A DNA stretch of 64,000 bases from JAAZKA01 sp034926225 (GCA_034926225.1 JAYFRF010000013.1:1-64000); one strand, 5' to 3'; counted from the stretch's first letter, positions 52,630 through 62,260 are shown. Notes: generated from the letters alone by a model not told the origin. Translations and numbers: made by a program.

Positions 52630-53565
52630 TTAAAACAGACTGGTACCGCTTAAGGTGCGCGTGACGGCATTCACAAGCATTAGCAGAATGAAGTTTGCAA
52701 CATTATTGAACAAACCGATCGCGGAAGAGAAGCTATACTCGGCACGCAGCAGGCCGCGGCGGTAGACATAGGTGGAGATGACGTCGGCGGTATCCATAAT
52801 CAACTCGTTTTGCATCAGGAAGACCTTTTCAAATCCGACGCTCATGATGGAGCCACAGTTTAGGATCAATAGGATGCTGATGGTCGGCAGCAGGACGGGT
52901 AGATTGATGTACCAGACGCGCTGGAGACGCGACGCGCCGTCGATAATGGCGGCCTCATGCTGTTCTGGGTCGACGGCAGACAGCGCGGCGAGATAGATGA
53001 TGCTGCTCCAGCCTGTGCCCTGCCATACGCCGGACCATACGTAGATGCCGCGGAAGAGGGAGGGGTCACTCATGAAGTTTGTCGTATCGCCGCCGAGTGC
53101 GCGGATGGCCATGTTGACGATGCCGTAACCGGGGGAAAGCGCGATAGACAGGATGCCGACAAGAACAACGGTGGAGATGAAGTGCGGTGCATAGGTGACG
53201 GTCTGGACGAACTTGCGGTAACGGGTGCTTTTGACCTCGTTGAGCATCAGTGCGAGGATGATCGGCAGCGGGAAGCCCGCGACGAGGGAGTAAACGGAGA
53301 GGAAAACGGTGTTGCGCAGCAACGGCCAGAAGTAGTAAGAGGAAAAGAAGCTGCGGAAATGCTTTAAGCCCACCCAGGGACTGCCCCAGATGCCGAAAGC
53401 GCCGTTGAAGTCCTTAAAAGCGATTTGCAGACCGTACAGAGGACCGTAAGCGAACAGAATGTACCAGACTACCGCTGGGACTAAAAACAGGTACATCTGG
53501 TAGTTCTCAGCAATTCTTTTCCAGCGTGATTTTTTATGGGACGCCGTTTGTATGGCAGCTGGCAT
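52630..53565 (-). CDS. Carbohydrate ABC transporter permease, LplB type, cassette 2
   Basis: A 311-residue six-helix permease with EAA loop HEAAIIDGASRLQRVW. I place the start at ATG 53565, just after GAGGAGGGG; an in-frame ATG at 53583 lies within that ribosome-site region and is less likely. It is the first gene of cassette 2 and is divergent from the AraC regulator at 53809, the same arrangement as cassette 1. Confidence 0.92.
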   Translation of the reverse strand: MPAAIQTASHKKSRWKRIAENYQMYLFLVPAVVWYILFAYGPLYGLQIAFKDFNGAFGIWGSPWVGLKHFRSFFSSYYFWPLLRNTVFLSVYSLVAGFPLPIILALMLNEVKSTRYRKFVQTVTYAPHFISTVVLVGILSIALSPGYGIVNMAIRALGGDTTNFMSDPSLFRGIYVWSGVWQGTGWSSIIYLAALSAVDPEQHEAAIIDGASRLQRVWYINLPVLLPTISILLILNCGSIMSVGFEKVFLMQNELIMDTADVISTYVYRRGLLRAEYSFSSAIGLFNNVANFILLMLVNAVTRTLSGTSLF

Positions 53566-53594
53566 AAGACCCCTCCTCTTCATTCTTTTTTCAT

Positions 53595-53624
53595 ATTATA
53601 TACACACAAATTAAAAAAGGTAAA
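53595..53624 (-). promoter_or_regulatory. Promoter of transport cassette 2
   Basis: Minus strand: weak TTTACC (53624-53619), an 18-base spacer and perfect TATAAT (53600-53595), directly before the ribosome-site region. Confidence 0.5.
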
Positions 53625-53706
53625 GTTCAAACAGAGGGTTGCGGAGGTTATATTTTTTAAAAAAGTAAAATACAGAATATCTAAGCTGTAAGAAAAGATA
53701 TTTAAC

Positions 53707-53735
53707 TTGCCGTAACGGTGTGTCGCTGGTATAAT
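53707..53735 (+). promoter_or_regulatory. Promoter of AraC regulator 2
   Basis: TTGCCG (53707-53712), a 17-base spacer and TATAAT (53730-53735), back to back with the cassette 2 promoter. Confidence 0.65.
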
Positions 53736-53808
53736 CTATTTATAATTAGGCGGGGTATATCTATTTTAGGAAGCAGGCCATTTGAAAAGAGAGCAGGAGG
53801 AAGAAAAG

Positions 53809-55701
53809 GTGAAGATTAAGGGCAGTGGCATAAAAAGGCTCGGCAAGCTGTTTTCACGGTTTTCCTATCTGGTGCGGCTATCGGTGATCGTGCTTTTTGC
53901 GCTGACGACGCCGCTGATGGCGCTGCAATATATTACGGTGAGTCGCAGTTATGAGGAACTGGAAACGGCGAATCATGCGTCGTATGAAGCATCCGGAAAA
54001 TACTTTGCCGATTACTTCTGGAGGATGCTGGATAATACACAAACCGTTGCAAACCGTATTCACTGCGAACATATATTTAACAAGTCGGTCATGTTTGAAA
54101 ATAACTGGTATATGTATGAAGCGACGCAGGCTTTGCTGGGGTATCTGTATCAGATCCCCGAAGCGGAGCGGATGATTCTCTATGTCAGGAATACGGATCA
54201 GATGATCACGAGCGATTTTGTGTACACGAAGAAACGGTATGCGGCATATTATCTGCCAACGGGAGAGAAAGCGCTGTACGAGCTGCTGGAGGACGAGAGC
54301 TTGTGGAAAGGCAATCGCTTGAAGCTTCTATCTACTTTCGACAGTACGGATTCCGGGAAGGCGAGACTGCTCATCTGCAAACCGCTTCGTATCAGCGAAA
54401 ATATCGAAAATGACGCGGTGCTGATCACGGAGATGAGCGCGTCGTCGGTTGCTGGCGGCTTTTTGGGACAGCTGACAAACGGAACCGTACAGCTCGCGGT
54501 CTATGACGGCGATACTCTGCTGTATTGCAGCGACGGCTACAGGCATGGTTTTATCCCGCCGCAGGAGACCGGTGCGACAAGCGTCATTGATTACGGTGAC
54601 AGCGCGTTCTGCGTACGGGAGCAGGGTGGGCTGCTGTTCGTCGTACAGATGTCGGGCGATGCGTATGCGCAGAGGATGGGCAGCACGTCGCGCACGTTGC
54701 TGCGCACGCTGCTGCTGTACACGGTTCTGTCGCTTGTGCTTTGCAGCACGGCGATCTATTTTATCTACCAGCCGGTGCGTCGTGTGGTGCGCAGCATCGG
54801 GGTATCAGAGGATGAAGGCGGAGAGCTGGGGACGATCGAGCATGTTATTGGGGAGATCCGGCAGGAATACAGCCAGATGTCCGGTACGCTTACAAAAACG
54901 ACGGAGAAGCTGGAGCGGGAGCGCCGGCAGTTGATGAGGTATGTGCTGCGTGTGATAGCGTATCCGGCGCAAGAGGAAAAGGAGCAGCGTCTGCCGGCAT
55001 CGGACGTGCTCGATCTGGCGGCCGCGGCAGACGATATATTGGGGGAAAAACTCGGACGACTGTTGCTGCTGACAACGGGAGATGTCGGATGCGTCGAGGT
55101 AATACAGTCGGAACTGGAAGCTCTGTGCGGACCGGGGATAGACATTTACGGGATGTCGGACGCCGGGAAGTATCTGCTGTTCGCCGTCGGCACGGAAGAG
55201 GAAGCGCTCGAAAAACTGCCGGCGCTTGTCAAGCGGCTATATGGAAGCGCGCCGGTGTGCGGGGGACTATTAAGAATGGGATGCGTCGGCTGTGTCAGAC
55301 TGCTTCGGCAGGCTTATCTGGAGCTGTACACCTGCTCGGATGAAGCGGCGTTGGGGGAGCGTGTTCTGGCGTATACCAACGCGCATTATAAAGATTCCTC
55401 GCTAAGCTTGACCGGAATTGCCGATGCGTGCGGATGTTCACCCTATCAGGTAAGCAGATGCTTTAAGGAACGTAGCGGCGTCGGCTTTAAGGACTATATT
55501 GCAAGCCGGAGATTGAAATGCGCGAAAGAAATGCTGGTGATATCGGATTACACGATCGCGGATATAGCACAAAAGGCCGGCTTTGAAAACGCCACGTATT
55601 TTATGACATGGTTTAAGGCCAATATGCAGGAATCCCCGACAGCATTCCGTAAACGGATGAGAGCGGGTGAAGGGAACAGGAGTTTTGCAAATGATAAATA
55701 A
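53809..55701 (+). CDS. Membrane-anchored AraC-family regulator with extracellular sensor domain, cassette 2
   Basis: A 630-residue one-component regulator and paralogue of 9051-11288. GTG 53809 is chosen because AGGAGG lies eight bases upstream; a TTG nine codons earlier lacks a site. Transmembrane helices at about residues 18-40 and 298-322 enclose an external sensor region of about 255 residues. A coiled-coil linker (TKTTEKLERERRQLM) leads to a C-terminal AraC domain (LTGIADACGCS and IADIAQKAGFE units). The middle region is shorter than in regulator 1. It is expected to control the divergent cassette 2 in response to outside substrate. Confidence 0.88.
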   Translation: MKIKGSGIKRLGKLFSRFSYLVRLSVIVLFALTTPLMALQYITVSRSYEELETANHASYEASGKYFADYFWRMLDNTQTVANRIHCEHIFNKSVMFENNWYMYEATQALLGYLYQIPEAERMILYVRNTDQMITSDFVYTKKRYAAYYLPTGEKALYELLEDESLWKGNRLKLLSTFDSTDSGKARLLICKPLRISENIENDAVLITEMSASSVAGGFLGQLTNGTVQLAVYDGDTLLYCSDGYRHGFIPPQETGATSVIDYGDSAFCVREQGGLLFVVQMSGDAYAQRMGSTSRTLLRTLLLYTVLSLVLCSTAIYFIYQPVRRVVRSIGVSEDEGGELGTIEHVIGEIRQEYSQMSGTLTKTTEKLERERRQLMRYVLRVIAYPAQEEKEQRLPASDVLDLAAAADDILGEKLGRLLLLTTGDVGCVEVIQSELEALCGPGIDIYGMSDAGKYLLFAVGTEEEALEKLPALVKRLYGSAPVCGGLLRMGCVGCVRLLRQAYLELYTCSDEAALGERVLAYTNAHYKDSSLSLTGIADACGCSPYQVSRCFKERSGVGFKDYIASRRLKCAKEMLVISDYTIADIAQKAGFENATYFMTWFKANMQESPTAFRKRMRAGEGNRSFANDK

Positions 55702-55721
55702 TATATAATAGGATGTTGCTC

Positions 55722-55750
55722 TTGAAGATCATCCTCGTTTGCGATATAAT
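55722..55750 (+). promoter_or_regulatory. Promoter of the D-threonine-aldolase-like gene
   Basis: TTGAAG (55722-55727), a 17-base spacer and perfect TATAAT (55745-55750). Confidence 0.7.
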
Positions 55751-55798
55751 ACATAAAGCAGGTATCGCAATGCATATGCGCAACTCGTGGAGGATGAG

Positions 55799-56920
55799 AT
55801 GGAAAAGCAAGAACTGGGGACGCCGGCGATTTTACTGGATTTGGATATCCTTGGACGCAACCTCCGACGGTATCAGGACGCGTGCGACAGATACGGGAAG
55901 CAGCTTTGGCCGATGGTGAAGACGCACAAATCGTTGGAAATCGCCCGAATGCAGGCGGACATGGGTGCGAAAGGGTTCCTATGCGGCACGCTGGACGAGT
56001 GCGAAGCCCTGTGTGGTGCGGGATTTCACCGGATGATGTATGCATATCCGGTGGCAGGGGAGACGGCGATCCTGCGGGTGATTGCGCTTGCGGCAAGATG
56101 CGAATTTCTTATCCGACTGGATTGCATGGACGCCGTCCCGCAGCTTCATGCGGCTGCGCAGAAAATCGGCGTCACGGTCGGCTATACGATCATCGTGGAC
56201 AGCGGCTTCCACCGGTTCGGTATCGCACCGGAATGCGCAGCGGATTTTGCCCGGCAAATGGAGCCGTACAGTGCCATGCGGCTGCGCGGAATATCCACCC
56301 ATCCGGGGCAGGTCTACGGTGCGGCGCATACGCAGGAGATTGCCGCGTGCGCGGAAGCCGAGAGGACGGCGCTAAAGACCGCGGCGGAGGGGCTGCGCCG
56401 GGCGGGGTACGCACCGGAGCTTGTTACGACGGGTGCGACACCGACGTTTGTCTATGCCGTCGAGGATGCAGGAATCGACGTGTACCATCCTGGCAACTAT
56501 GTGTTCAACGACTGCATCCAGATTTCGAACGGTACCGCCTCGGAGGACGACTGCGCACTGACCGTGCTCGCGACGGTGATCTCTCACAACGCTGCGGAGC
56601 AGTTTCTCTGCGATGCGGGGGCCAAGTGCTTGGGGCTTGACCGCGGTGCGCATGGGAACGCGTCGATACCCGGCTACGGACGCGTAAAGGGGCATCCGGA
56701 GCTGCTTGTTGCGGCGTTATCGGAGGAGGTCGGCAAGCTGACGGTGACCGGGGAAACGAAACTACAGGTGGGAGACCGGATTGAGATCATCCCGAATCAC
56801 GCGTGTTCGGTGGCAAATCTGACAAGCTATTACGTGGGGACACGCGGCACAAAGGTCGAAAGGCTCATCCGCGTGGATGTACGTGGCAACTCAAAGCCGC
56901 TGCTCAATACAACAGACTGA
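55799..56920 (+). CDS. D-threonine aldolase/D-serine dehydratase-like PLP enzyme
   Basis: A 373-residue enzyme with an alanine-racemase-type barrel. The PLP Lys is in WPMVKTHKSLEIA and a phosphate-binding segment in TTGATPTF. Near the C-terminus IIPNHACSVANL supplies the His and Cys that bind the divalent metal in this family. The start ATG 55799 follows GGAGG. Known members cleave D-threonine to glycine and acetaldehyde or dehydrate D-serine to pyruvate. The gene is followed after 23 bases by ridA, which removes reactive enamines released by such enzymes, so a dehydratase activity is attractive. Confidence 0.88.
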   Translation: MEKQELGTPAILLDLDILGRNLRRYQDACDRYGKQLWPMVKTHKSLEIARMQADMGAKGFLCGTLDECEALCGAGFHRMMYAYPVAGETAILRVIALAARCEFLIRLDCMDAVPQLHAAAQKIGVTVGYTIIVDSGFHRFGIAPECAADFARQMEPYSAMRLRGISTHPGQVYGAAHTQEIAACAEAERTALKTAAEGLRRAGYAPELVTTGATPTFVYAVEDAGIDVYHPGNYVFNDCIQISNGTASEDDCALTVLATVISHNAAEQFLCDAGAKCLGLDRGAHGNASIPGYGRVKGHPELLVAALSEEVGKLTVTGETKLQVGDRIEIIPNHACSVANLTSYYVGTRGTKVERLIRVDVRGNSKPLLNTTD

Positions 56921-56943
56921 CATGATATGAAGGAGAAGCACAG

Positions 56944-57315
56944 ATGAAGTACACCAATACGGAAAACGCACCGGCGGCCATCGGCCCGTATTCTCAGGCG
57001 ATCGCCCATAACGGCTTTTTATTCGCATCCGGCCAGATTGCGCTGACGCCCGGTACCGGCGAGGTCGCCGGAGATACCATCCAAGAACAGGCCGAGCGCT
57101 GCTGCTTAAACGTCAAGGCGATTTTAGAGGCGAATGGGCTCACCTTTGCTAACGTTATCAAGACGACCTGCTTTTTAGCGGATATGGCGGATTTTGCAAC
57201 GTTTAATGAGGTTTACGAGAAGTATTTTACGAGTAAGCCCGCACGTTCCTGCGTCGCGGTCAAGGCGATTCCCAAGGGGCTGCTCTGCGAGATCGAGATT
57301 ATCGCGGCTATGTAA
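56944..57315 (+). CDS. ridA: RidA family enamine/imine deaminase
   Basis: A 123-residue trimeric enzyme that hydrolyses 2-aminoacrylate and other enamines to keto acids and ammonia. Family motifs are present: IGPYSQAI, LFASGQIAL, VIKTTCFLADM and the active-site Arg in KPARSCVAVKAIPKG. The ATG follows GAAGGAG. It is the second gene after the PLP enzyme, the usual source of its substrates. Confidence 0.95.
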   Translation: MKYTNTENAPAAIGPYSQAIAHNGFLFASGQIALTPGTGEVAGDTIQEQAERCCLNVKAILEANGLTFANVIKTTCFLADMADFATFNEVYEKYFTSKPARSCVAVKAIPKGLLCEIEIIAAM

Positions 57316-57350
57316 GCCAATAAGCAAAACAGGGTTTGTCGGATAAAAAA

Positions 57351-57380
57351 CGAAGGGACACGGCATGCCGTGTCCTGTTT
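57351..57380 (+). terminator. Terminator after ridA
   Basis: Perfect palindrome GGACACGG-CATG-CCGTGTCC (57356-57375) followed by TGTTTCG. Confidence 0.7.
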
Positions 57381-57450
57381 CGTCTATTTTAATAATGTCG
57401 AATAGTGACGAATTACCGCAGATTAAAGCATATTTCCGGAGGAAAAGGAC

Positions 57451-58185
57451 ATGGGAAATCCGCAAAGTGAGCACAAGCTCTGGTACAGACGCGGGATTCG
57501 CGACGGGGTGCCGATCGCGCTTGGCTATTTCGCCGTAGCATTCACCCTTGGTATCGCGGCAAAAAAGGCGGGCTTTACCGCTTTGCAGGCGTTCGTGTGC
57601 AGCTTCACAATCAACGCGTCGGCAGGTCAATATGCAGGCATCGCACTGATTTCAGCGGGTGCCGGACTTCTAGAGATCGCGGTGATGGAAGCCGTGGCAA
57701 ATGCGAGGTACCTTTTGATGTCGGCGGCGCTCAGCCAGAAGCTCGACCCAAAAATGCCGTTTTTCCACCGCTTCCTCATCGGCTATGACGTGACCGACGA
57801 GATTTTCGGCATTAGCGTCAGCGTGACAGGGAAACTCGATCCGTTCTATACCTACGGCGCGATGACAATGGCGCTGCCGGGATGGGCATGCGGCGCGATG
57901 TTCGGCGTGATCTGCGGCACCATCCTGCCCGTAAGTGTCGTTTCCGCGCTCGGTGTTGGCGTTTACGGTATGTTCATCGCGATTATCGTCCCTCCGGCAC
58001 GGAAAAGCAAGATCATCGCCGGTGTAATCACGGTATCCGTCGCGGCAAGCTACGTTGTATCAAAGCTTGCGTTCTTCGCGGCGCTGACGCCGGGGCTGCG
58101 CACGATTCTTCTGACGGTGGCGTTGGCCACCGCCGCTGCGCTGCTCTTTCCGGTGAAAACGGAGAAGACGGAGGAAACCACGTGA
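57451..58185 (+). CDS. azlC: AzlC family branched-chain amino acid exporter, large subunit
   Basis: A 244-residue membrane protein with about seven helices. The N-terminal signature (RRGIRDGVPIALGYFAVAFTLG) and the NARYLLMSAALSQKL segment are typical of AzlC. With AzlD it exports branched-chain or other hydrophobic amino acids and analogues such as azaleucine. The ATG follows GGAGG. The stop overlaps the azlD start (TGATG), so subunits are made in step. Confidence 0.93.
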   Translation: MGNPQSEHKLWYRRGIRDGVPIALGYFAVAFTLGIAAKKAGFTALQAFVCSFTINASAGQYAGIALISAGAGLLEIAVMEAVANARYLLMSAALSQKLDPKMPFFHRFLIGYDVTDEIFGISVSVTGKLDPFYTYGAMTMALPGWACGAMFGVICGTILPVSVVSALGVGVYGMFIAIIVPPARKSKIIAGVITVSVAASYVVSKLAFFAALTPGLRTILLTVALATAAALLFPVKTEKTEETT

Positions 58186-58490
58186 TGAAGGGTTATATCT
58201 GGTTTGCCATCTTCGTCATGGCGGGGGTGACCTACCTCATCCGCGTGCTGCCGCTGACGCTGATCCGCCGCGAGATTAAGAATAGGTTTTTGCGGTCGTT
58301 TCTTTATTATGTCCCTTACGTAACGCTGGCAGTGATGACGTTCCCGGCGATTCTCGACGCGACAGCAAGCGTCTGGTCGGCACTGGCAGCACTGGTGGCT
58401 GGTGTCGTGATTGCATATTTAACGGGAAACCTGTTTTTAGTGTCGGTGCTGTGCTGTGTGGTCGTGTTTTTGGCTGAATTGTTCATATAA
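58185..58490 (+). CDS. azlD: AzlD family branched-chain amino acid exporter, small subunit
   Basis: A 101-residue membrane protein with three or four helices, including the conserved TYLIRVLPLTLIRREIKNRF start and a PYVTLAVMTFPAIL segment (each shortened forms of the family pattern). It is the obligate partner of AzlC. Translation is coupled to azlC by the overlapping stop and start. Confidence 0.93.
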   Translation: MKGYIWFAIFVMAGVTYLIRVLPLTLIRREIKNRFLRSFLYYVPYVTLAVMTFPAILDATASVWSALAALVAGVVIAYLTGNLFLVSVLCCVVVFLAELFI

Positions 58491-58495
58491 AGCAC

Positions 58496-58536
58496 AAGGG
58501 GGAAACGTCCCGAAATCGGACGCTTCCCCCTTTTTA
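58496..58536. terminator. Bidirectional terminator
   Basis: GGGGGAAnCGTCC pairs with its complement across a six-base loop (one mismatch), then TTTTTATT. It lies between azlD and the convergent GH31 gene. Confidence 0.8.
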
Positions 58537-58548
58537 TTAATAAAGGAC

Positions 58549-60738
58549 TTAAAGGGATGCGGTCAAATCAAAACCGTCGGCAAAAGCATTAGGAAGCCGG
58601 AATAAGCAGACGGAGCCGTCGCGGGTGAAGGGGATGGCGGTACCGTCGGCTGCGGTGAGGGCGCGCGGGGGGATGGGCGTATGCATACGGACGGTAAGCT
58701 CGCGGGAGAGGTATTGTTCTCCGACACCGTTCTTCTCGCGGGGACGGACGCAAAGGTGCGCGGCATGCCCGACGGTTTCGGCATGGACGGCTGTGCGCGC
58801 GGTGACGCCGCCGCGGTAGGCCAGTGTTTCGCCGTCATCCTCACAGAGGGTGAAGCTGCCGGAGGCGCCTTCGCGCGGATACCATTCGAGAAAGACGGTT
58901 TCCGGTATACGAGACTCGATTGAGGGCTGCGGCTCCATACGGGCAAAAATCGCGCCCGGGCGGACGAACAGTGCGCCGCCGCGACCTTCGGGCGGCGTAT
59001 AGGTAAGCATACCGCCGCCGGCATACTCAGCGTCGTTCCAGAAATCGATCCATAAGCCGCGCGGCAGGGGAAATTCCATGTCGAAGGCGGAGACGAGCAG
59101 ACTATCGCCGAGGAAGTAAAGATGCGCCGCATCGTCGAAGCGTGTATCGTCCTCGTAAACGAGCGGAAGAGGACGCGCGATGGGCAGCCCGGTTTCGTAG
59201 CTTTGGTAGGCAGTGGCGTAGAGATAGGGGAACAGGCTCGAGCGGAGGTTTGCATAGAAACGGATGCCTTCCTCGAGCGATTCGCGCAGGAACCAAGGGT
59301 ACTGCCAGTTTGCCCAGCCGAGCTGCTGCGTCCACGGAAGAAGGAAGCCGCAGTGGATGCCCATAAGGTCTGTAACGCGCATGTCGCAGGTGGTGTTGGC
59401 GTGGCCGCACATGGCAAAGTTGAGGATGGAGACGAGCGACTTCGGCCCGCCGCCGGTATCTCCGGCCCATGTCGCGGCATAGGCCTGCGTTCCCGCGTAC
59501 ATGCCCGCCGTATAGATCATCGCCCGCCGCCCGGTATAGGCTTCGAAGCCCTCCTTCATCTGACGGGCGTATAAGACGGGATAGAGATTGTGTACCTCAC
59601 GGTCGAGGTAACGCTGCGCCCAGAGACGGTCAGGATGCTCGATAATCTGATTCGAGCCGTCGAGCTTGAATGCCGACGCGCCGTTGTCGACAAACTTTTT
59701 CAGATGCTCAAACCACGGTTCATCTGTGCGCGTGATCGTGTCCATCCGCACGCCGCCCGCGAAATGCGCGTCGACGATCTCCGCGCCGTCGTAGGAAGCG
59801 TCTTCCGAGGAAGCAGCGAGTACAGCGGCATGGTCGGCTTCCTCTTTGTACAGGAGATCGTAATCCATACATAGCCACAGCGAGAAGCGGAAGCCCATCT
59901 CCCGCAAAGCATGGAAGAAGGTGAACGGCCCGCTCTGATTTGCGGGTTCCCACGAGGGCAGGTCGAATTTCTGCGGATTCCACGCCTTGTCCAGTGAATA
60001 ATCATAGCGTTTCGACATCCAAGACGGCTCAAGCCCCATCGTATCACAGGGAATGCCCTCCTTGCGGAACGTACGGCAGTCCCAAAGCAGAGAACGCGCG
60101 TCGGTATCCTCATTGCAGACGTAGAGGTAGCCGTAAGCGAACTTCGGCAGGACGGGCGGACGGCCTGTAAGCGATGTATAGGCGGCGATGAGGGACTTCA
60201 TCGAGTCGGCGGCGAACAGATATATATCGAGCGCGCCGTCCTGTGCCGTGATACGCAGCGTGTCGGGGTCTGCAGCGCCGATGTCGAAGGTATGGGGGAA
60301 GGTGGTATTCGTGAAGATCGCCCAGCCGTCGCTTGAAAGCAGGAACGGCATCGGGCCGTAAGCGACGACATTTTTGATCCACATGGCAGCGACATGCCCG
60401 CGCTTTTGGAGCAGCTCGCGCGTCTCGTCGCCGAGACCGAAAAAGCGCTCTCCGTTCGCGAGGGGTATGTCAAGCGAAAATCCATGATGCCGATACGATG
60501 CGCCGTCGGCGCCGGAGGGGAGGAGCGTGACGGGACGCTTTCCGCCGGAGAGGGTGACCGTGCCGGCGTCGTACGCGAGGATATAGCGGTCATCCGTAAC
60601 GGCGTTAAAGGAGACGGATACCGGAGACGGCTCGTCGATGAGATGGTAGCGGGACAGCAGGCTTTCACGGAAGCCATCTTCGGTTACCGCGCGAAGGCGG
60701 AAAATGCCGTGGCCGAACGCACGCAGTTCGATTTTCAT
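58549..60738 (-). CDS. GH31 family alpha-glucosidase/alpha-xylosidase-like
   Basis: A 729-residue cytoplasmic glycoside hydrolase. After an N-terminal beta sandwich (FFGLGDETREL), the TIM barrel carries the GH31 nucleophile Asp360 in AFKLDGSNQ and acid/base Asp427 in WAGDTGGG. A C-terminal beta domain follows (FLEWYPREGASGSFTLCEDDGET). The start ATG 60738 has AGGAGGG eight bases upstream. It releases alpha-linked glucose, xylose or galactose from imported oligosaccharides; the exact linkage cannot be read from motifs. It is divergent from the deacetylase-like gene. Confidence 0.92.
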   Translation of the reverse strand: MKIELRAFGHGIFRLRAVTEDGFRESLLSRYHLIDEPSPVSVSFNAVTDDRYILAYDAGTVTLSGGKRPVTLLPSGADGASYRHHGFSLDIPLANGERFFGLGDETRELLQKRGHVAAMWIKNVVAYGPMPFLLSSDGWAIFTNTTFPHTFDIGAADPDTLRITAQDGALDIYLFAADSMKSLIAAYTSLTGRPPVLPKFAYGYLYVCNEDTDARSLLWDCRTFRKEGIPCDTMGLEPSWMSKRYDYSLDKAWNPQKFDLPSWEPANQSGPFTFFHALREMGFRFSLWLCMDYDLLYKEEADHAAVLAASSEDASYDGAEIVDAHFAGGVRMDTITRTDEPWFEHLKKFVDNGASAFKLDGSNQIIEHPDRLWAQRYLDREVHNLYPVLYARQMKEGFEAYTGRRAMIYTAGMYAGTQAYAATWAGDTGGGPKSLVSILNFAMCGHANTTCDMRVTDLMGIHCGFLLPWTQQLGWANWQYPWFLRESLEEGIRFYANLRSSLFPYLYATAYQSYETGLPIARPLPLVYEDDTRFDDAAHLYFLGDSLLVSAFDMEFPLPRGLWIDFWNDAEYAGGGMLTYTPPEGRGGALFVRPGAIFARMEPQPSIESRIPETVFLEWYPREGASGSFTLCEDDGETLAYRGGVTARTAVHAETVGHAAHLCVRPREKNGVGEQYLSRELTVRMHTPIPPRALTAADGTAIPFTRDGSVCLFRLPNAFADGFDLTASL

Positions 60739-60944
60739 AAAGACTGCCCTCCTAAAAAGATAGACGGCATCCGCCAAAGGAACTCGCTTTGGCAGACGTC
60801 CGAAAAGATGAACCAGAGATATTCCATCAGAAGTCCAATATGGATTCCGTTAGAAATGGACGCCTCGAATCCGCAGCCCGCGAAATTACACGATTATTAT
60901 GAACGGAAATATCGTGAATGTCAAGCGATAACGCCGGGATATTC

Positions 60945-60973
60945 TTGTGCTTAGCGAAGAGGTATGGTACAAT
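60945..60973 (+). promoter_or_regulatory. Promoter of the deacetylase-like gene
   Basis: TTGTGC (60945-60950), a 17-base spacer and TACAAT (60968-60973), 43 bases before the ATG at 61016, which itself follows AAGGAGG. Confidence 0.65.
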
Positions 60974-61015
60974 GGGCTCAGGCTTACAAACCGTATATAA
61001 GGAGGATGGCGTTCC

Positions 61016-62218
61016 ATGCGTGACTTTTTCCGTCTTTGTGATCCGGTTCATTTCGTTTTCCCAATCGACGGTGACTGCCTGTGCGCTTACGACGGCAAGG
61101 AGCGGGACGGCGCGTTGGTCGTGAATTTACGCATCGCTGCTCCGAAGAACGCAAAGCTGACCGTTAACGGCGTCCCTGCCGTTTACCGCGGGGATACGCG
61201 GGAATTTTGTGTAGATTACCCTTTGCGTACCTTCCGAAACACGCTTGTTGCTATCGATGCGGCAAACGGCTATCACGCGGAGATCGTCGTCTACCGTTTC
61301 CGTGAAGCGGTGGGGAAAACACGCTTTACTGTGGACGATACCGTGGTGGTATTCTACGATCTGGCAAAAAAGCGGTACGATTCGATCTTCGACCACCCGT
61401 TCCTGAACTGCTTTAAGCGTGCGCACGACCTTTATGGAACGGTGACAAACCTGAACATCTACTACAACTATGACGCCGATTCCGCGTGTGACTTTTCCGC
61501 GCATAAGGACTACTTCAACCTGTCCATGATGCCTGACTGCTACCGCGCCGAGTGGGAAGCCAATGCCGACTGGCTGACGCTGTCCTATCACGCCCACAAT
61601 AACTACCCGAGTATGCCCTTTATGACGCAAAGCGCGGACTTTGTCGGTGAATCCATCCGAAAAACTCACGCTGAGATCCGCCGCTTCGCCGGTGAAGCTT
61701 CCCTTTCCCCTGCCACGACGCAGCATTTCGGCAACGGTTATGCGGAGCAGCTCCGTGCTTTCCGGGAAAACGGCTACCGCATCCAGTTTGCCTCATTCCG
61801 TGTCCTCGACGATACGGCTCCCTACCTCTCCTACTATGGCGCAGACGGGCTCCCCGCCCATATCCGCGGAGACGGTCTCGACGCCTACGATCATACCGCC
61901 GGTAAAGGGACGACCGTGAAGCACGCTGCAACCGGGAGGGATTTTTGGCATGACAACCGCGAGGACATCACCTTTTGCCGCACGGACATGGTACTCAACA
62001 CCATCGAGCTTTCACGCGTAGGGCCGTGGCTCGCGGAGTTCATCCGCATCCCGGAGCGCAGCGGGTATCTAACGCCGATGATCCATGAGGAGTACTTCTA
62101 TCCGGATTATTTCAACTATATCCCGGACTGCACGGAGCGAGTACTGGCCGCGTGCCGGTTTGCGTATGAGCACGGGTATCGCGCGGCGAAGCCGGAGGAG
62201 ATCGTGCTGGAAAAATAA
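61016..62218 (+). CDS. Polysaccharide-deacetylase-like protein, function uncertain
   Basis: A 400-residue soluble protein. Residues 1 to about 105 look like a small beta-sandwich; the rest has the look of a NodB-type deacetylase barrel. TNLNIYYNYDAD resembles the metal-binding first strand, and LSYHAHNNYP supplies the HxH pair; QHFGNGY and HEEYFYPDYF may line the site. I cannot confirm a complete catalytic set. A role in trimming or sensing carbohydrates fits the divergent GH31 neighbour. No signal peptide is present. A perfect terminator follows. Confidence 0.65.
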   Translation: MRDFFRLCDPVHFVFPIDGDCLCAYDGKERDGALVVNLRIAAPKNAKLTVNGVPAVYRGDTREFCVDYPLRTFRNTLVAIDAANGYHAEIVVYRFREAVGKTRFTVDDTVVVFYDLAKKRYDSIFDHPFLNCFKRAHDLYGTVTNLNIYYNYDADSACDFSAHKDYFNLSMMPDCYRAEWEANADWLTLSYHAHNNYPSMPFMTQSADFVGESIRKTHAEIRRFAGEASLSPATTQHFGNGYAEQLRAFRENGYRIQFASFRVLDDTAPYLSYYGADGLPAHIRGDGLDAYDHTAGKGTTVKHAATGRDFWHDNREDITFCRTDMVLNTIELSRVGPWLAEFIRIPERSGYLTPMIHEEYFYPDYFNYIPDCTERVLAACRFAYEHGYRAAKPEEIVLEK

Positions 62219-62224
62219 GAGCTT

Positions 62225-62260
62225 AAAAAAGGCTTAAATCGAAAGATTTAAGCCTTTTTT
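62225..62260. terminator. Bidirectional terminator
   Basis: AAAAAAGGCTTAAATC (62225-62240) pairs perfectly with 62245-62260 across GAAA. Six Ts follow on either strand. Confidence 0.92.
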
